From the NCBI GenBank assembly GCA_030824495.1, contig JAVBXP010000056.1, positions 1 through 34,229 on the forward strand: DNA of 34,229 nucleotides. Reading direction: 5' to 3'. Position numbers and translations under genes: made by a program. Origin of the DNA: a bacterium. Lineage in GTDB: Bacteria > Pseudomonadota > Alphaproteobacteria > Caulobacterales > Caulobacteraceae. Below are positions 1-8,738 of the stretch, in pieces; the stretch's first letter is position 1; each line of letters starts with the position of its first letter. The notes beneath the pieces were generated by a model. That model did not search any database, was not told where the DNA came from, and was given only the letters and a program-made list of their open reading frames with translations.

Positions 1-136
1 TGCCTATGCGCGTTCTGGGGCGGACGCGAATAGGACTGCGCCAAGGCGGACCAAAGCAGGGCCAGATCGCAAAGATCGCCCCGCCTGACCGGCCTAAATT
101 GATCGATGTAAAATGCTCATCGTCGGGGGACGTCCC

Positions 137-2164
137 ATGATCCGTTCGCGCGCATTCGCGCTGTCCTTGATGCTGGCCTCGGCCCTGGCCGGTTCGGCGT
201 TCGCCGCCACCCAGCGTTTCGTCGTCATGGCCAATGGCGAAAAGGTCGGTCACCTGACCGCCGAGGTCGAGCCGCGGGCGGTCACTGTCGACTATGCGGT
301 CAACAACAATGGCCGCGGCCCCAAGGCCAAGGAGCAGATCGAACTGGACGCCCAGGGCCTGCCGGTCCGCTGGGCGATCGACGGCTCGTCGCTGTTCGGT
401 AGCCCGGTGCAGGAACGCTTCGCCTGGACCCCGGGCCGCGCCGAGTGGGTCAGCCAGGCCGACAACGGCAAGGTCAAGTCCGCCGCCCCGACCCTCTACA
501 TCGCCAACGACGCCAGCCCCTGGATGCTGGGGGTCTATGTAAAGGCGCTGCTGAAGGCGCCGAACCGTTCCCTGCCGGTGCTGCCGTCGGGCACGATGCG
601 CCTGGAAGAGGTCCGCAAGCTCACCTTGGGCGAGGGCGCCTCGGCCACGCCGCTGACGGTCTATGAGCTAAGCGGCATCGACCTGGAGCCGACCTATGTG
701 CTGGTCGACGGCCAGGGCGAGTTGTTCGGCACGCTCGGCGGCGGCCTGATCCGTGAGGGCTTTGAGGGACACCTGAAGGACCTGCAAGAGGTCAGTCAGG
801 AGATCGCCATCCAGCGGGCCATGGAGGCCCAGAAGAAGCTGGCTCACCGTTTCAAGACGCCAGTCCGCATCCGCAATGTGCGGGTCTTCGATCCCAAGAC
901 CATGAAGCTCGGCGAGCTGTCGTCGGTGGTGGTGTTCGGCGACAAGATCACCGGCGTCATGCCCGAAACGCCCGGCGTTCCGGCGCCCAGGGGCGAGGTG
1001 GTGATCGACGGGCAGGGCGGCACGCTGGTGCCTGGCTTGCACGACATGCACTCGCATACGACGCTGTCGTCGAACCTGTTCTATCTGGCCGCCGGCGTCA
1101 CCTCTACGCGCGACCAGGGCAACCACAACGAGGAACTGCTCGGCTGGGTCGAGGGCATGGACAACGGGCTCCTGGCCGGTCCGCGTATTGTCCGCAACGG
1201 CTTCCTGGAGGGCCGCAGCGACTATTCGGCTCGTCACGGCTTCATCCCCGCGACTCTGGAAGAGGGCCTGGACAACGTTCGCTGGTACGCTGACCACGGC
1301 TATTGGCAGATCAAGATCTACAACTCGATGAACCCCGAGTGGGTCGCGCCCTTGGCGGCCGAGGCCCATCGCCTGGGCATGGGCGTCACTGGCCACGTCC
1401 CGGCCTTCTCCTCGCCCGACCGGGTGATCCGCGACGGCTATGACGACATCGCCCACGTCAACCAGCTCATGCTGGGCTGGATCCTCGATCCCAAGGAAGA
1501 CACCCGCACGCCGCTGCGCCTGACCGGCATGGCGCGCGGCAAGGATCTCGATCTGACGTCCCCGCGCGTCCAGGCGACCATCGACCTGATGAAGGCCAAG
1601 GGGACCAAGCTCGACACCACGGCGATGATCCTCGAGCGCCTGATGCTCAGCCGCTCAGGCCAGGTGCAGGCGGGCGACGCCTACTACATCGACCACGTGC
1701 CGATCGCCTATCAGCGCTACCGCAAGCGCAGCTTCGTGACCGTCAACTCACGGCAGGAGGACGCCGACTATCAGGCGGGCTTCAAGAAGGTGCTCGAGGT
1801 CCTCAAGCTGCTGGACGACAACAACATCCAGCTCTTGCCCGGCACAGACGACGGCACTGGCTTCTCGGTTCATCGCGAGCTGGAAGTCTATGTCGCCGCC
1901 GGCATCACCCCCGCCAAGACCCTGCGTCTGGCGACGCTGGATCCCGAGGTCTATTTCGGCCGCGACCAACAGCTCGGCTCCATCGAGCGCGGCAAGCTGG
2001 CCGACTTCATACTGGTCGCCGGCGATCCCACCAAGGACATCTCCAAGATCCGCGAAGTCCGCATGACCATGAAGGGCGGCGTCGCCTACTACCCCGCCGA
2101 AATCTACCAGCACCTCAACATCAAGCCGTTCGCCGCCCCGCCGCCGGTTACGCCGGCGACGTAA
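137..2164 (+). CDS. Exported metal-dependent amidohydrolase (imidazolonepropionase-like)
   Basis: The protein is probably secreted to the periplasm: a basic start and a hydrophobic stretch ending in an AFA-like cleavage site are followed by a globular domain of about 200 residues and then an amidohydrolase TIM barrel. The barrel shows the family metal-binding signature H-D-M-H-S-H (codons 1040-1057), a KIYNS strand whose Lys may be the carboxylated bridging residue, a downstream GHVP, and a GTDDGTG segment carrying the late catalytic Asp. The ATG at 137 is preferred to the in-frame ATG at 113 because a GGGGGA ribosome-binding site lies just before it. The length, about 675 residues, exceeds typical 400-500 residue relatives because of the N-terminal domain. 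Substrate unknown; peptidase (prolidase-like) or cyclic amide hydrolase activity is possible. Confidence 0.85.
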   Translation: MIRSRAFALSLMLASALAGSAFAATQRFVVMANGEKVGHLTAEVEPRAVTVDYAVNNNGRGPKAKEQIELDAQGLPVRWAIDGSSLFGSPVQERFAWTPGRAEWVSQADNGKVKSAAPTLYIANDASPWMLGVYVKALLKAPNRSLPVLPSGTMRLEEVRKLTLGEGASATPLTVYELSGIDLEPTYVLVDGQGELFGTLGGGLIREGFEGHLKDLQEVSQEIAIQRAMEAQKKLAHRFKTPVRIRNVRVFDPKTMKLGELSSVVVFGDKITGVMPETPGVPAPRGEVVIDGQGGTLVPGLHDMHSHTTLSSNLFYLAAGVTSTRDQGNHNEELLGWVEGMDNGLLAGPRIVRNGFLEGRSDYSARHGFIPATLEEGLDNVRWYADHGYWQIKIYNSMNPEWVAPLAAEAHRLGMGVTGHVPAFSSPDRVIRDGYDDIAHVNQLMLGWILDPKEDTRTPLRLTGMARGKDLDLTSPRVQATIDLMKAKGTKLDTTAMILERLMLSRSGQVQAGDAYYIDHVPIAYQRYRKRSFVTVNSRQEDADYQAGFKKVLEVLKLLDDNNIQLLPGTDDGTGFSVHRELEVYVAAGITPAKTLRLATLDPEVYFGRDQQLGSIERGKLADFILVAGDPTKDISKIREVRMTMKGGVAYYPAEIYQHLNIKPFAAPPPVTPAT

Positions 2165-2344
2165 CAGCCAAGGGGTGGCCGATATCCCCTGGAGGCCGGG
2201 TCATGTTCTCGTGGGAGGCCGACCTTGCCTGCGGGGAGCAATTGGCGGCGGATCTGCGCGAGGTTTTCACGCCGCCCGCCCAAGGGCGGACGAACCCGGC
2301 CTAGACTGTTATGCCTGACCGTACAGTCGTCGGAGGGCCGCTCC

Positions 2345-3484
2345 TTGCTTCGTGTGCGTGAGTTTTCCGCGATCGGCTATCGGTCGCTGCGCAAGATCGT
2401 CTGCCCGGTCTCGGACCTTGAGGTCTTTGTCGGCGGCAACGGCGTCGGCAAGACAAACCTCTATCGCGCACTGGAGTTGGTCCGGTCGGCGGCGACCAAT
2501 ACGCTGGGACTAGAACTGGCCCAGGAAGGGATGGAGGCGGCCTTCTGGGCGGGCCGGCGCCGCTCGGGCCCGGCGCGCATCGAACTGGAGGTCAGCCTCT
2601 CCGATCCGCAGGCGCGGGGCGCCGCGCGCGGGATCTATCGCTACCATGTCACTGTGGGCTTTCCCGCGCCGACCGCCGCCGCTTTCGCCGCCGAACCGCA
2701 GATCAAGGAGGAGTGGCTCTCCTATGACGGCGGCGAGCGGCAGGTCCGGCTGGTGGACCGTCGCGGTCCCTCGGTGATGGCCAGGGATGAGGCGGGGCGT
2801 CCGGTTGAGATCGACATTGACCTGCTGTCCTCCGAGACGGTGCTGGGACGGCTCGAGGACCCCAGCCGCTATCCAATGCTCGACATGGTCAGGCGGACCT
2901 TGCTGGAGTGGCGGTTCTACCACGACCTGCGCACCGACGCCGGTTCGCCCCTGCGACGGCCATGCCCTGCGGTCGCGACGCCGACGCTCGCGTCTGACGG
3001 TGCGAACTTGGCGGCCGTGTTCGCCACCCTGGCCCATATCCGTGGGGACACCCACGATCTGGACGCCGCGATTGCCGCGGCCTTTCCCGGCGCCCGGCTC
3101 GTCCTACCCGTCCCGGAACGCGCGGCGACCTTTGGCATGGTGTTCGCCGAGTTTCCCCAGCGGGTGTTCGAGCCGGAGGAACTATCCGACGGCACGCTGC
3201 GATTCCTGGGGTTGGCCGGGGCGCTGCTGGCCTATCGATTGCCGCCGTTCATCGCGCTCAACGAGCCTGAGGCAAGCCTGCATCCCGACCTGATGGCCCC
3301 GCTCGCGCGGCTGGTGACGCAGGCGACGGAGCGCTCGCAGGTCTGGCTGGTGACGCACTCGCAACCGCTGGCCGACGCCATCGCCGCGACCGGCGCGGGA
3401 AAGGTGCGGACCGTGACCAAGCAGGACGGCGCCACCTGGATCGAGGGATTGAGCCTGACCGGACAGTTCGCAGGCGAGGACTAG
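2345..3484 (+). CDS. AAA family ATPase (RecF/OLD-like predicted ATPase)
   Basis: A soluble ATPase of about 379 residues. Walker A is GGNGVGKT (residues 30-37). The C-terminal half has an ABC-type Walker B region, ALNEPEASLHP, followed by a VTHSQPLAD switch region, preceded by an LSDGT signature-like segment. This is the COG4637/AAA_21 layout, in which a non-conserved insert separates the two ATPase halves. I chose the TTG at 2345 because GGAGGG at 2332-2337 sits 7 bases upstream and the homologous region begins right there (REFSAIGYRSL). The open frame extends further upstream but has no support. It converges on the TonB receptor gene across a shared hairpin. Such ATPases are often linked to defence or repair, but no nuclease partner is visible here, so the role is unknown. 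Confidence 0.85.
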   Translation: MLRVREFSAIGYRSLRKIVCPVSDLEVFVGGNGVGKTNLYRALELVRSAATNTLGLELAQEGMEAAFWAGRRRSGPARIELEVSLSDPQARGAARGIYRYHVTVGFPAPTAAAFAAEPQIKEEWLSYDGGERQVRLVDRRGPSVMARDEAGRPVEIDIDLLSSETVLGRLEDPSRYPMLDMVRRTLLEWRFYHDLRTDAGSPLRRPCPAVATPTLASDGANLAAVFATLAHIRGDTHDLDAAIAAAFPGARLVLPVPERAATFGMVFAEFPQRVFEPEELSDGTLRFLGLAGALLAYRLPPFIALNEPEASLHPDLMAPLARLVTQATERSQVWLVTHSQPLADAIAATGAGKVRTVTKQDGATWIEGLSLTGQFAGED

Positions 3485-3555
3485 TCCAGCACCAGGCTTT
3501 CGCGCCAATGGCTCGCAATATCTTGGAGGGGCGACCCACCCGCCGCTCCATATGA

Positions 3556-3589
3556 AAACGCCTCCGGGGCGAGGACCCCGGAGGCGTTT
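3556..3589. terminator. Bidirectional hairpin terminator between convergent genes
   Basis: A perfect 14-bp stem (3556-3569 with 3576-3589) has a 6-base loop. It is flanked by AAAA on one side and GTTTG on the other, so it can serve both the ATPase gene and the TonB-dependent receptor gene. The T-runs are short. Confidence 0.8.
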
Positions 3590-3597
3590 GTCGTGAC

Positions 3598-5802
3598 CTA
3601 GAAGTCGACCTTCACCGAGATCCAGAGGCGGCGCGGCTCCTGGTTGTTGGTGTACTCCGGCGCGTAGGCGACCGGCGTCCCATAGGGCAGCAGCTTTACG
3701 AAGTCGGTGTTCAGCAGGTTGTAGACCGTCGCATTGATGGTGACGTTCTGGGTGACTTGGAACGACCCGCCTGCGTGGAACAGGCTGTAGGCTTTGTAGT
3801 CGCCCCAGACCTGGCGGACGGCCGCGTCGGAGCGGAAGCGTTCGCTGCGGTATTCGCCGCGCAGCCAGGTGGTCAGCCGGTCGGTCGCGGCCCAGCGCAG
3901 ATTGGCGTTGAGCATGTGCTTGGGCGTGTCGGTCAGGGGCATGCCCGCCGAGGCGCCGCTCTTCTGCTCGCTGTCGGTATAGGTGTAGTTGACGCCTAGG
4001 TTCCAGTCCTCGGCGAACCGCAGGCGCGCGGAGGTCTCGACGCCGCGAGTAACCGCCTCGTCGATGTTCACGCTCTGGCCGAAGGTCGGGAAGTTCGGGA
4101 AGAACCCGACATCGACGCAGCCGGCTGGGCCGCCGACGCCGGCGTTGTACTGGGCCTGGGTCAGGCCGGCGCTGCAGTTGGCGACCGGCTGACCGGTGGC
4201 GATCTTGTCTTCGAAGGTGTTGTTGAACACCGTGGCGTTAGCGCTGAAGCCGTTGAGGTTGTCGTAGTAGACGCCAAACTCGGTGCTGGTGCTGGTTTCC
4301 GGCTTCAGGGTCGGGGTGCCGAGCAGGGGCAGGCGGCCCTGGTTGCCAAAGCCGTTGATGCCGCTGGCCAGCTGTTCCAGGCGCGGGGTCTTGAAGCCCT
4401 GGCTGACCCCGCCCTTGAGCGTCCAGTTGTCATTGGCGTTCCAGACCAGATAGGCGCGCGGGCTGAAGTGCGAGCCGAAGGTGCTGTGATCGTCGTGACG
4501 CGCCCCCAGCGTCAGGGCCAGTTCGTCGGTGAAGCGCCATTCGTCCTCGGCGAACACCGCCCACTGCTGGTGCTCGAACGTGCCCGGCGCGACGCCGTCG
4601 ACCATCTCGGCGTCCCAGTACTGGCCGCCCACCGTGAAGGTGTGGTTGCGCCACTGCGAGAACAGCTTGGTGTCGAAGATGGTGTTGGTGGATTCCAGCT
4701 TGCGCGCCCCGCCGGCGCCGGCCACGCCATTGGGGATGATCCGGCCGATGGTCTCGGTCTTGGCCTGCGAGAGGTTGCTCTCGATGACGCCAAACGGGGT
4801 GCGCCAGTCGTGGGCCAGGACATACTGTTCGCGGTTGAACTCCAGCGCATCGGCGTAGCCGCCGGCGGTGGTGTTGGTGCCCATTTGGCCCTTGCTGTTG
4901 TCGTACCACTGGGTGGAGACATCGACGTCCAGCCAGATGTCATGATCGGCGTGCGGCGTCAGGTTCAGTCGGCCGCCGATGTTGCGCAGTTCGCTCTTGG
5001 TCGAGCTGCGGCCAAAGCCGGTGACCGGGGCTTCCGCGCCGGTGGTGTTCTCGAAGGTCAGGCCGGACGCCTCGCGGTTCACGAAGCTGCCGCGCACCGC
5101 CAGGCCCAGCAGGTCGCGAACGATCGGGCCGTTGGCGTAGAAGTTGCCGCCATAGAGATTGCCGAACTCGTCGTCGCCCTGGAATGTGGCGTCCAGGGTG
5201 GCCGAGCCGCCCCAGGTCTCGCCGATCTTGCGGGTGATGATATTGACCACCCCGCCCATGGCGTCGGAGCCGTAGAGGGTCGAAACCGGCCCGCGGACCA
5301 CCTCGATGCGCTCAATGGCGGCAACCGGCGGCAGGAAGCTGGTGGAGGTCTCGCCAAAGCCGTTCGGCGTCACGCTGCCGGCGGTGTTCTGACGGCGGCC
5401 GTCGATCAGGATCAGGGTGTAGTCCGACCCCATACCCCGGATGTTGATGTTCAGCCCGCCGGTCTTGCCGACCGCGCCGCCGATATCGACGCCCTCGACG
5501 GTGGACAGCACTTCGGCGAGGTTCGTGGCCCGCATCTGCTCCAGTTCCTGGCGCGGAATGACGGTGACGCTGGCAGGGGCCTCGACGACGCGTTGCTCGA
5601 AGCCGGACGCGGTGACGACCACCGCTTCGACGTCATTGACGGCGTTGACGTCGCTGGCCGCACTCTGGGCGCTGATCGCCACCGGAGCCTTGCGGCGCTT
5701 GTCCTCGGACTCGGCTTCGGCGTAGGCCGCGCCGCCCATCATCGCCAAGCAAGCCCCGGCTGTCGTCCTCATCAGGACGTTGGCGAACACAGAAAGGGAC
5801 AT
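3598..5802 (-). CDS. TonB-dependent outer-membrane receptor (CirA/FepA-like)
   Basis: Gated outer-membrane transporter of 734 residues. Visible in order: a signal peptide ending around AYA (residue 28), a TonB-box-like segment EAVVVTASG near residue 60, a plug domain with the typical V-x-V-I-P-R-Q-E-L start and a GSDAMGGVVNIITR strand, and a long 22-strand barrel with TDTPKHMLNANLRW near its end. The C-terminus is VKVDF, an aromatic end as expected for BAM substrates. The family includes ferric-siderophore and colicin I receptors, but the ligand cannot be read from sequence. No Fur box is evident upstream. It would be energised by an ExbB-ExbD-TonB system such as the one at the end of this window. 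Confidence 0.93.
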   Translation of the reverse strand: MSLSVFANVLMRTTAGACLAMMGGAAYAEAESEDKRRKAPVAISAQSAASDVNAVNDVEAVVVTASGFEQRVVEAPASVTVIPRQELEQMRATNLAEVLSTVEGVDIGGAVGKTGGLNINIRGMGSDYTLILIDGRRQNTAGSVTPNGFGETSTSFLPPVAAIERIEVVRGPVSTLYGSDAMGGVVNIITRKIGETWGGSATLDATFQGDDEFGNLYGGNFYANGPIVRDLLGLAVRGSFVNREASGLTFENTTGAEAPVTGFGRSSTKSELRNIGGRLNLTPHADHDIWLDVDVSTQWYDNSKGQMGTNTTAGGYADALEFNREQYVLAHDWRTPFGVIESNLSQAKTETIGRIIPNGVAGAGGARKLESTNTIFDTKLFSQWRNHTFTVGGQYWDAEMVDGVAPGTFEHQQWAVFAEDEWRFTDELALTLGARHDDHSTFGSHFSPRAYLVWNANDNWTLKGGVSQGFKTPRLEQLASGINGFGNQGRLPLLGTPTLKPETSTSTEFGVYYDNLNGFSANATVFNNTFEDKIATGQPVANCSAGLTQAQYNAGVGGPAGCVDVGFFPNFPTFGQSVNIDEAVTRGVETSARLRFAEDWNLGVNYTYTDSEQKSGASAGMPLTDTPKHMLNANLRWAATDRLTTWLRGEYRSERFRSDAAVRQVWGDYKAYSLFHAGGSFQVTQNVTINATVYNLLNTDFVKLLPYGTPVAYAPEYTNNQEPRRLWISVKVDF

Positions 5803-5904
5803 GCCGGCTCCAGGTCAAGCTAGTTGAGAGTGGGTCGCACTAGCACGCACTGGTGGCGAAGGGAAAGTTTTTGCGACGCATTCGCGTTCTTAAGTCGCGG
5901 CGCG

Positions 5905-7167
5905 CTACAGGTTCAGAGCTTGGCTCAACGTATAGATGACAAGGCCTACAAGACCGCCAACGATTGTCCCGTTCACGCGGATGTACTGGAGGTCTTTGCC
6001 GATCTGCAACTCTAGCTTGTCAACCACGCCCTTGGTGTCCCAGCTAGCCACGACCTGGGCGATGAAACCGCCGATCTCGTGGCGGCGGGGGGCGATCACT
6101 TGGCGGGCCAGGATGCGGGCCCATTCGTTTAGCCGCGCCTGGGCGCTTTCTTCCGTATGCAGCCACTCGCCGAGGGCCAGCAGCATCTGTTCCAGACGCT
6201 CGGCGATCAACGGGCTTTCGGCGGTGCTGAGGCGGGTCTCCAGCTCGTTCCAGACGCCGCGCGCCTGCTCGTGCAGTCGGGGATCCTGCAGCAGTCGCAG
6301 CTTGAGTTCCTCGCCCTTGGCGATCAGGTCGGGATCATGGGCCAGGCGCTCGATGAACGCCTCGATGGCCGCGCCAAGCTCCAGCCGCCAAGGGTGGTCG
6401 GGCGCTCGCATTTCCTCCAGCACCTGCCCAAGGCCGGTAGTGATCTTTTCGGCGATCATCCGATCGACGAATTTCGGCATCCACTTCCAGGATCGCGTTT
6501 CGACATTGGCCGCGATCTCTTCCTCGTGTTCGGCGAGGTAGGCCGCCAGCTGGTCCACGCCCCAATCGAACAGGGCTTGCGAGCGGCCCTCGTTCCAGAC
6601 CGCTGCCAGGATCTTCGACGCGGTCGGGGCGGCCGGAATGGCCTTTGCCGCCGTCATGCCGATGGAGGCGGCGGTGTCGCGCAGCATGTCCTTGGGCAGG
6701 ACCCGCAGCGCGCCGGGCAGGAGGCCTGAAAGCCGGCGGGCGAGGCGACGGGCATGGCGGGGCTGGCGTAGCCACTCGCCGCCCCAGCGGGCGACTTCCA
6801 GCTGCTTCAGTCGGCTGTCCAGGACATCGACGGTCAGGAAGTTGTTGGCGATGAAGTCGCCGAGCGCCTGACCGATGCGGTCCTTGTTTCGCGGAATGAT
6901 GCCGGTGTGCGGGATCGGCAGGCCCAGCGGCCTGCGGAAGATGGCGGTGACCGCGAACCAGTCGGCGCAGGCGCCGACCATGCCGGCCTCAGCGAAGGCC
7001 CGGACATAGCCCAGCCACGGCCAGCGGTGGTCCGCCAGGCTGGCGGCGACGAAGACCATCGCCATCACGACCAGAAGGCCGGTGGCGATGGTCTGCATGC
7101 GCTTCAGCTCTCGCGCCTTCAGGTCGTCGCGGGATCCTGCGGCGGCGACCAGCGCGGCGGCGGTCAT
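5905..7167 (-). CDS. DUF445 membrane protein
   Basis: Matches the DUF445 (YjiN/COG2733) layout: an N-terminal transmembrane segment near residues 28-46, then the conserved ADWFAVTAIFRRPLG and IIPRNKDRIGQALGDFI segments, a long helical soluble middle, and a C-terminal hydrophobic helix in the last 25 residues. At 420 residues it is the usual length. The molecular function of the family is not established. It starts 6 bases after the stop of the HicB-like gene, so the two are almost certainly co-transcribed. Confidence 0.9.
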   Translation of the reverse strand: MTAAALVAAAGSRDDLKARELKRMQTIATGLLVVMAMVFVAASLADHRWPWLGYVRAFAEAGMVGACADWFAVTAIFRRPLGLPIPHTGIIPRNKDRIGQALGDFIANNFLTVDVLDSRLKQLEVARWGGEWLRQPRHARRLARRLSGLLPGALRVLPKDMLRDTAASIGMTAAKAIPAAPTASKILAAVWNEGRSQALFDWGVDQLAAYLAEHEEEIAANVETRSWKWMPKFVDRMIAEKITTGLGQVLEEMRAPDHPWRLELGAAIEAFIERLAHDPDLIAKGEELKLRLLQDPRLHEQARGVWNELETRLSTAESPLIAERLEQMLLALGEWLHTEESAQARLNEWARILARQVIAPRRHEIGGFIAQVVASWDTKGVVDKLELQIGKDLQYIRVNGTIVGGLVGLVIYTLSQALNL

Positions 7168-7173
7168 CGGCCG

Positions 7174-7815
7174 CTAGCTTTCGGCCGTGGGGGCGGCCTC
7201 GTCCCGCGCCGCACGCGCCTCGGTCTCTCTGCGGCGCGCCATGGCGGCCGAGATGTTGTCGGCGGTCTTGCGGATGGTCTCAGTCACCTTGTTGTCGAAC
7301 TCGGTCATGTTGCGATTGAACGCCGAGTCGGGGCCGAGGCTGTCGGTGATCTTCCGGCCAAGAACCGACCACTCGTCCTGGAGCTTGCGGGCGACGGCGT
7401 CGAAGTCCGTGGCGCCGGGGCTAGCCGGCCGGTCGCCGAGCGCGGAGCGGGCGGCCGAGGCGATGAAGCCGGAGCGGCTCATGCCGCGCGCTTCGGCGCC
7501 CTGGTCTATCCGCTTCAGCAGCCGCTCGCCGATCGAGATGTTCACGCGGACCGGCGTGTCCTCGACAGTGATGTCGACCAGGAAGGCGATGACCCCCGGC
7601 TTGTGGGTGACGTTCTCGATCGGCGTCGGTTTGGGCCATTCACGGCCGTCATCGGCGATGCGTTGCAGTTCCTTAAGGACAGCCTCGCGCGCGGTGGTGA
7701 CCAGTTCGGCCATGTCTGCGCCGCTGGCGGCGATGTCGGGCAGATCGGGGAAGCTGGCGGTGTAGCCGGCTTGCTGGTCGCCCTGGGCCAGGGCGACGAA
7801 GACGAGCGTGGTCAT
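7174..7815 (-). CDS. HicB-like protein with ribbon-helix-helix region, orphan
   Basis: About 213 residues. Residues 1-70 look like the HicB fold (GYTASFPDLPDIAASG, then a helix and a VLKELQRIADDG segment). Residues 85-130 resemble a ribbon-helix-helix DNA-binding domain (PVRVNISIGERLLKRIDQGA, then RGMSRSGFI). A charged tail of about 70 residues follows. The ATG at 7815 has a GGAGAA ribosome-binding site and begins at the conserved part; the longer frame upstream is unsupported. HicB antitoxins normally pair with a small HicA toxin, but none is adjacent and the partner gene here is DUF445. It may therefore be a solitary regulator rather than an antitoxin. Confidence 0.75.
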   Translation of the reverse strand: MTTLVFVALAQGDQQAGYTASFPDLPDIAASGADMAELVTTAREAVLKELQRIADDGREWPKPTPIENVTHKPGVIAFLVDITVEDTPVRVNISIGERLLKRIDQGAEARGMSRSGFIASAARSALGDRPASPGATDFDAVARKLQDEWSVLGRKITDSLGPDSAFNRNMTEFDNKVTETIRKTADNISAAMARRRETEARAARDEAAPTAES

Positions 7816-7891
7816 GAGCGGTTCTCCGTCAATTGCTACGTGAGAACGTTGTGTAGTTTTGCGCAATTTCAAGAGGCTTGGCGCAACTCGG

Positions 7892-8680
7892 TCATTTTTT
7901 GGGGAACAGCAAGGTCGCGACGAAGCGTGCCCCCCACTCGGGACCGCGGTCCGGCTGTTCCAGATAGAAACGGCCTTGAACCGCCAGTGAAACCCGCTGC
8001 TCACCGAACTTGTAGATGTGGCTCACGCCAGCGTTCAGCGGGATTGTCCACTGATCGCGCTGCCAGTCGTAGGAGGACTCCAGATTGATCGAGATGGTGG
8101 TGCTGTTCGGATATGCATAGGCGTAGAACGGCTGAATGAACGTCGCGCTGACGTCCTCGCGGTTCTTCTCGCCGGCGACGGACCAGATGTGGTTGGCCAG
8201 CAGGCCGACCGTCGTCGGCCCCGACTGCTTCAGGACCAGAGCAGTTGGGCCCAGACCCCATTTCTCGCTACCTAGCTCATCATTGCCAAGCGGGTAGAGG
8301 ATCGCGGGGCCGACGCCCCAGATCACACCGCCCGACTTTCTTGGCGTGAAGAAGAAGCTCTGGGTGACGTCGCCGAAGCCGAAGGAGTCGCCTTGTCCGG
8401 CGACCGTCTCGTCCTGCCAGATCACCGGCACGATGGTGCGGACGATGACGTTCCAATCCTCGCTCAGCTTGACCGGAACAACCGGCTGGATGTTGAGCGT
8501 GAACTTGCCGGCGTCCTCAGGACCAAAGCAGCAGTCGTAGTTGCTTTGGAAAGGTACGCTGATCAGGCTTGCGACAGGATTGGACAGTTGCTTGGCCAAC
8601 TCTGCGTCCCCGCCATCTTGGGCCAGGGCGCCGGTAGGGAACGCAGCGAGCGCCGCCAGGGCGATAACGGGGAACTTCAT
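7892..8680 (-). CDS. Outer-membrane beta-barrel transporter-like protein
   Basis: A 262-residue exported protein with a clear signal peptide (cleavage after GALAQ) and regularly alternating beta strands, ending in LLFPKK. The mature N-terminus carries LAKQLSNPVASLISVPFQ and a later LNIQPVVPVKL. These are typical of proteobacterial proteins often labelled transporter or, misleadingly, neuromedin U, and related to the MetA-pathway phenol-degradation family. The start at 8680 is the one immediately before the signal peptide. It lies 58 bases downstream of the SphA-like gene and is probably in the same transcript. Substrate unknown. Confidence 0.75.
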   Translation of the reverse strand: MKFPVIALAALAAFPTGALAQDGGDAELAKQLSNPVASLISVPFQSNYDCCFGPEDAGKFTLNIQPVVPVKLSEDWNVIVRTIVPVIWQDETVAGQGDSFGFGDVTQSFFFTPRKSGGVIWGVGPAILYPLGNDELGSEKWGLGPTALVLKQSGPTTVGLLANHIWSVAGEKNREDVSATFIQPFYAYAYPNSTTISINLESSYDWQRDQWTIPLNAGVSHIYKFGEQRVSLAVQGRFYLEQPDRGPEWGARFVATLLFPKK

Positions 8681-8738
8681 CACGAAGTACTCTTCCACGG
8701 ATTGGCTAGTTGGAGGGACATCAGCCAGGGCCGCTTTC

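Noticed and set aside
4468..5823. A 451-codon open frame on the plus strand, opposite the TonB-dependent receptor
   Set aside because: It is antisense to a clear receptor gene, has Gly/Ala/Arg/Val-rich composition typical of GC-rich shadows, and lacks any recognisable domain.
5803..5904. Possible Fur/Irr-like dyad (TGCGACGCATTCGC) upstream of the TonB-dependent receptor
   Set aside because: Only a loose match to iron-regulator boxes; no second copy and no dyad of sufficient length.
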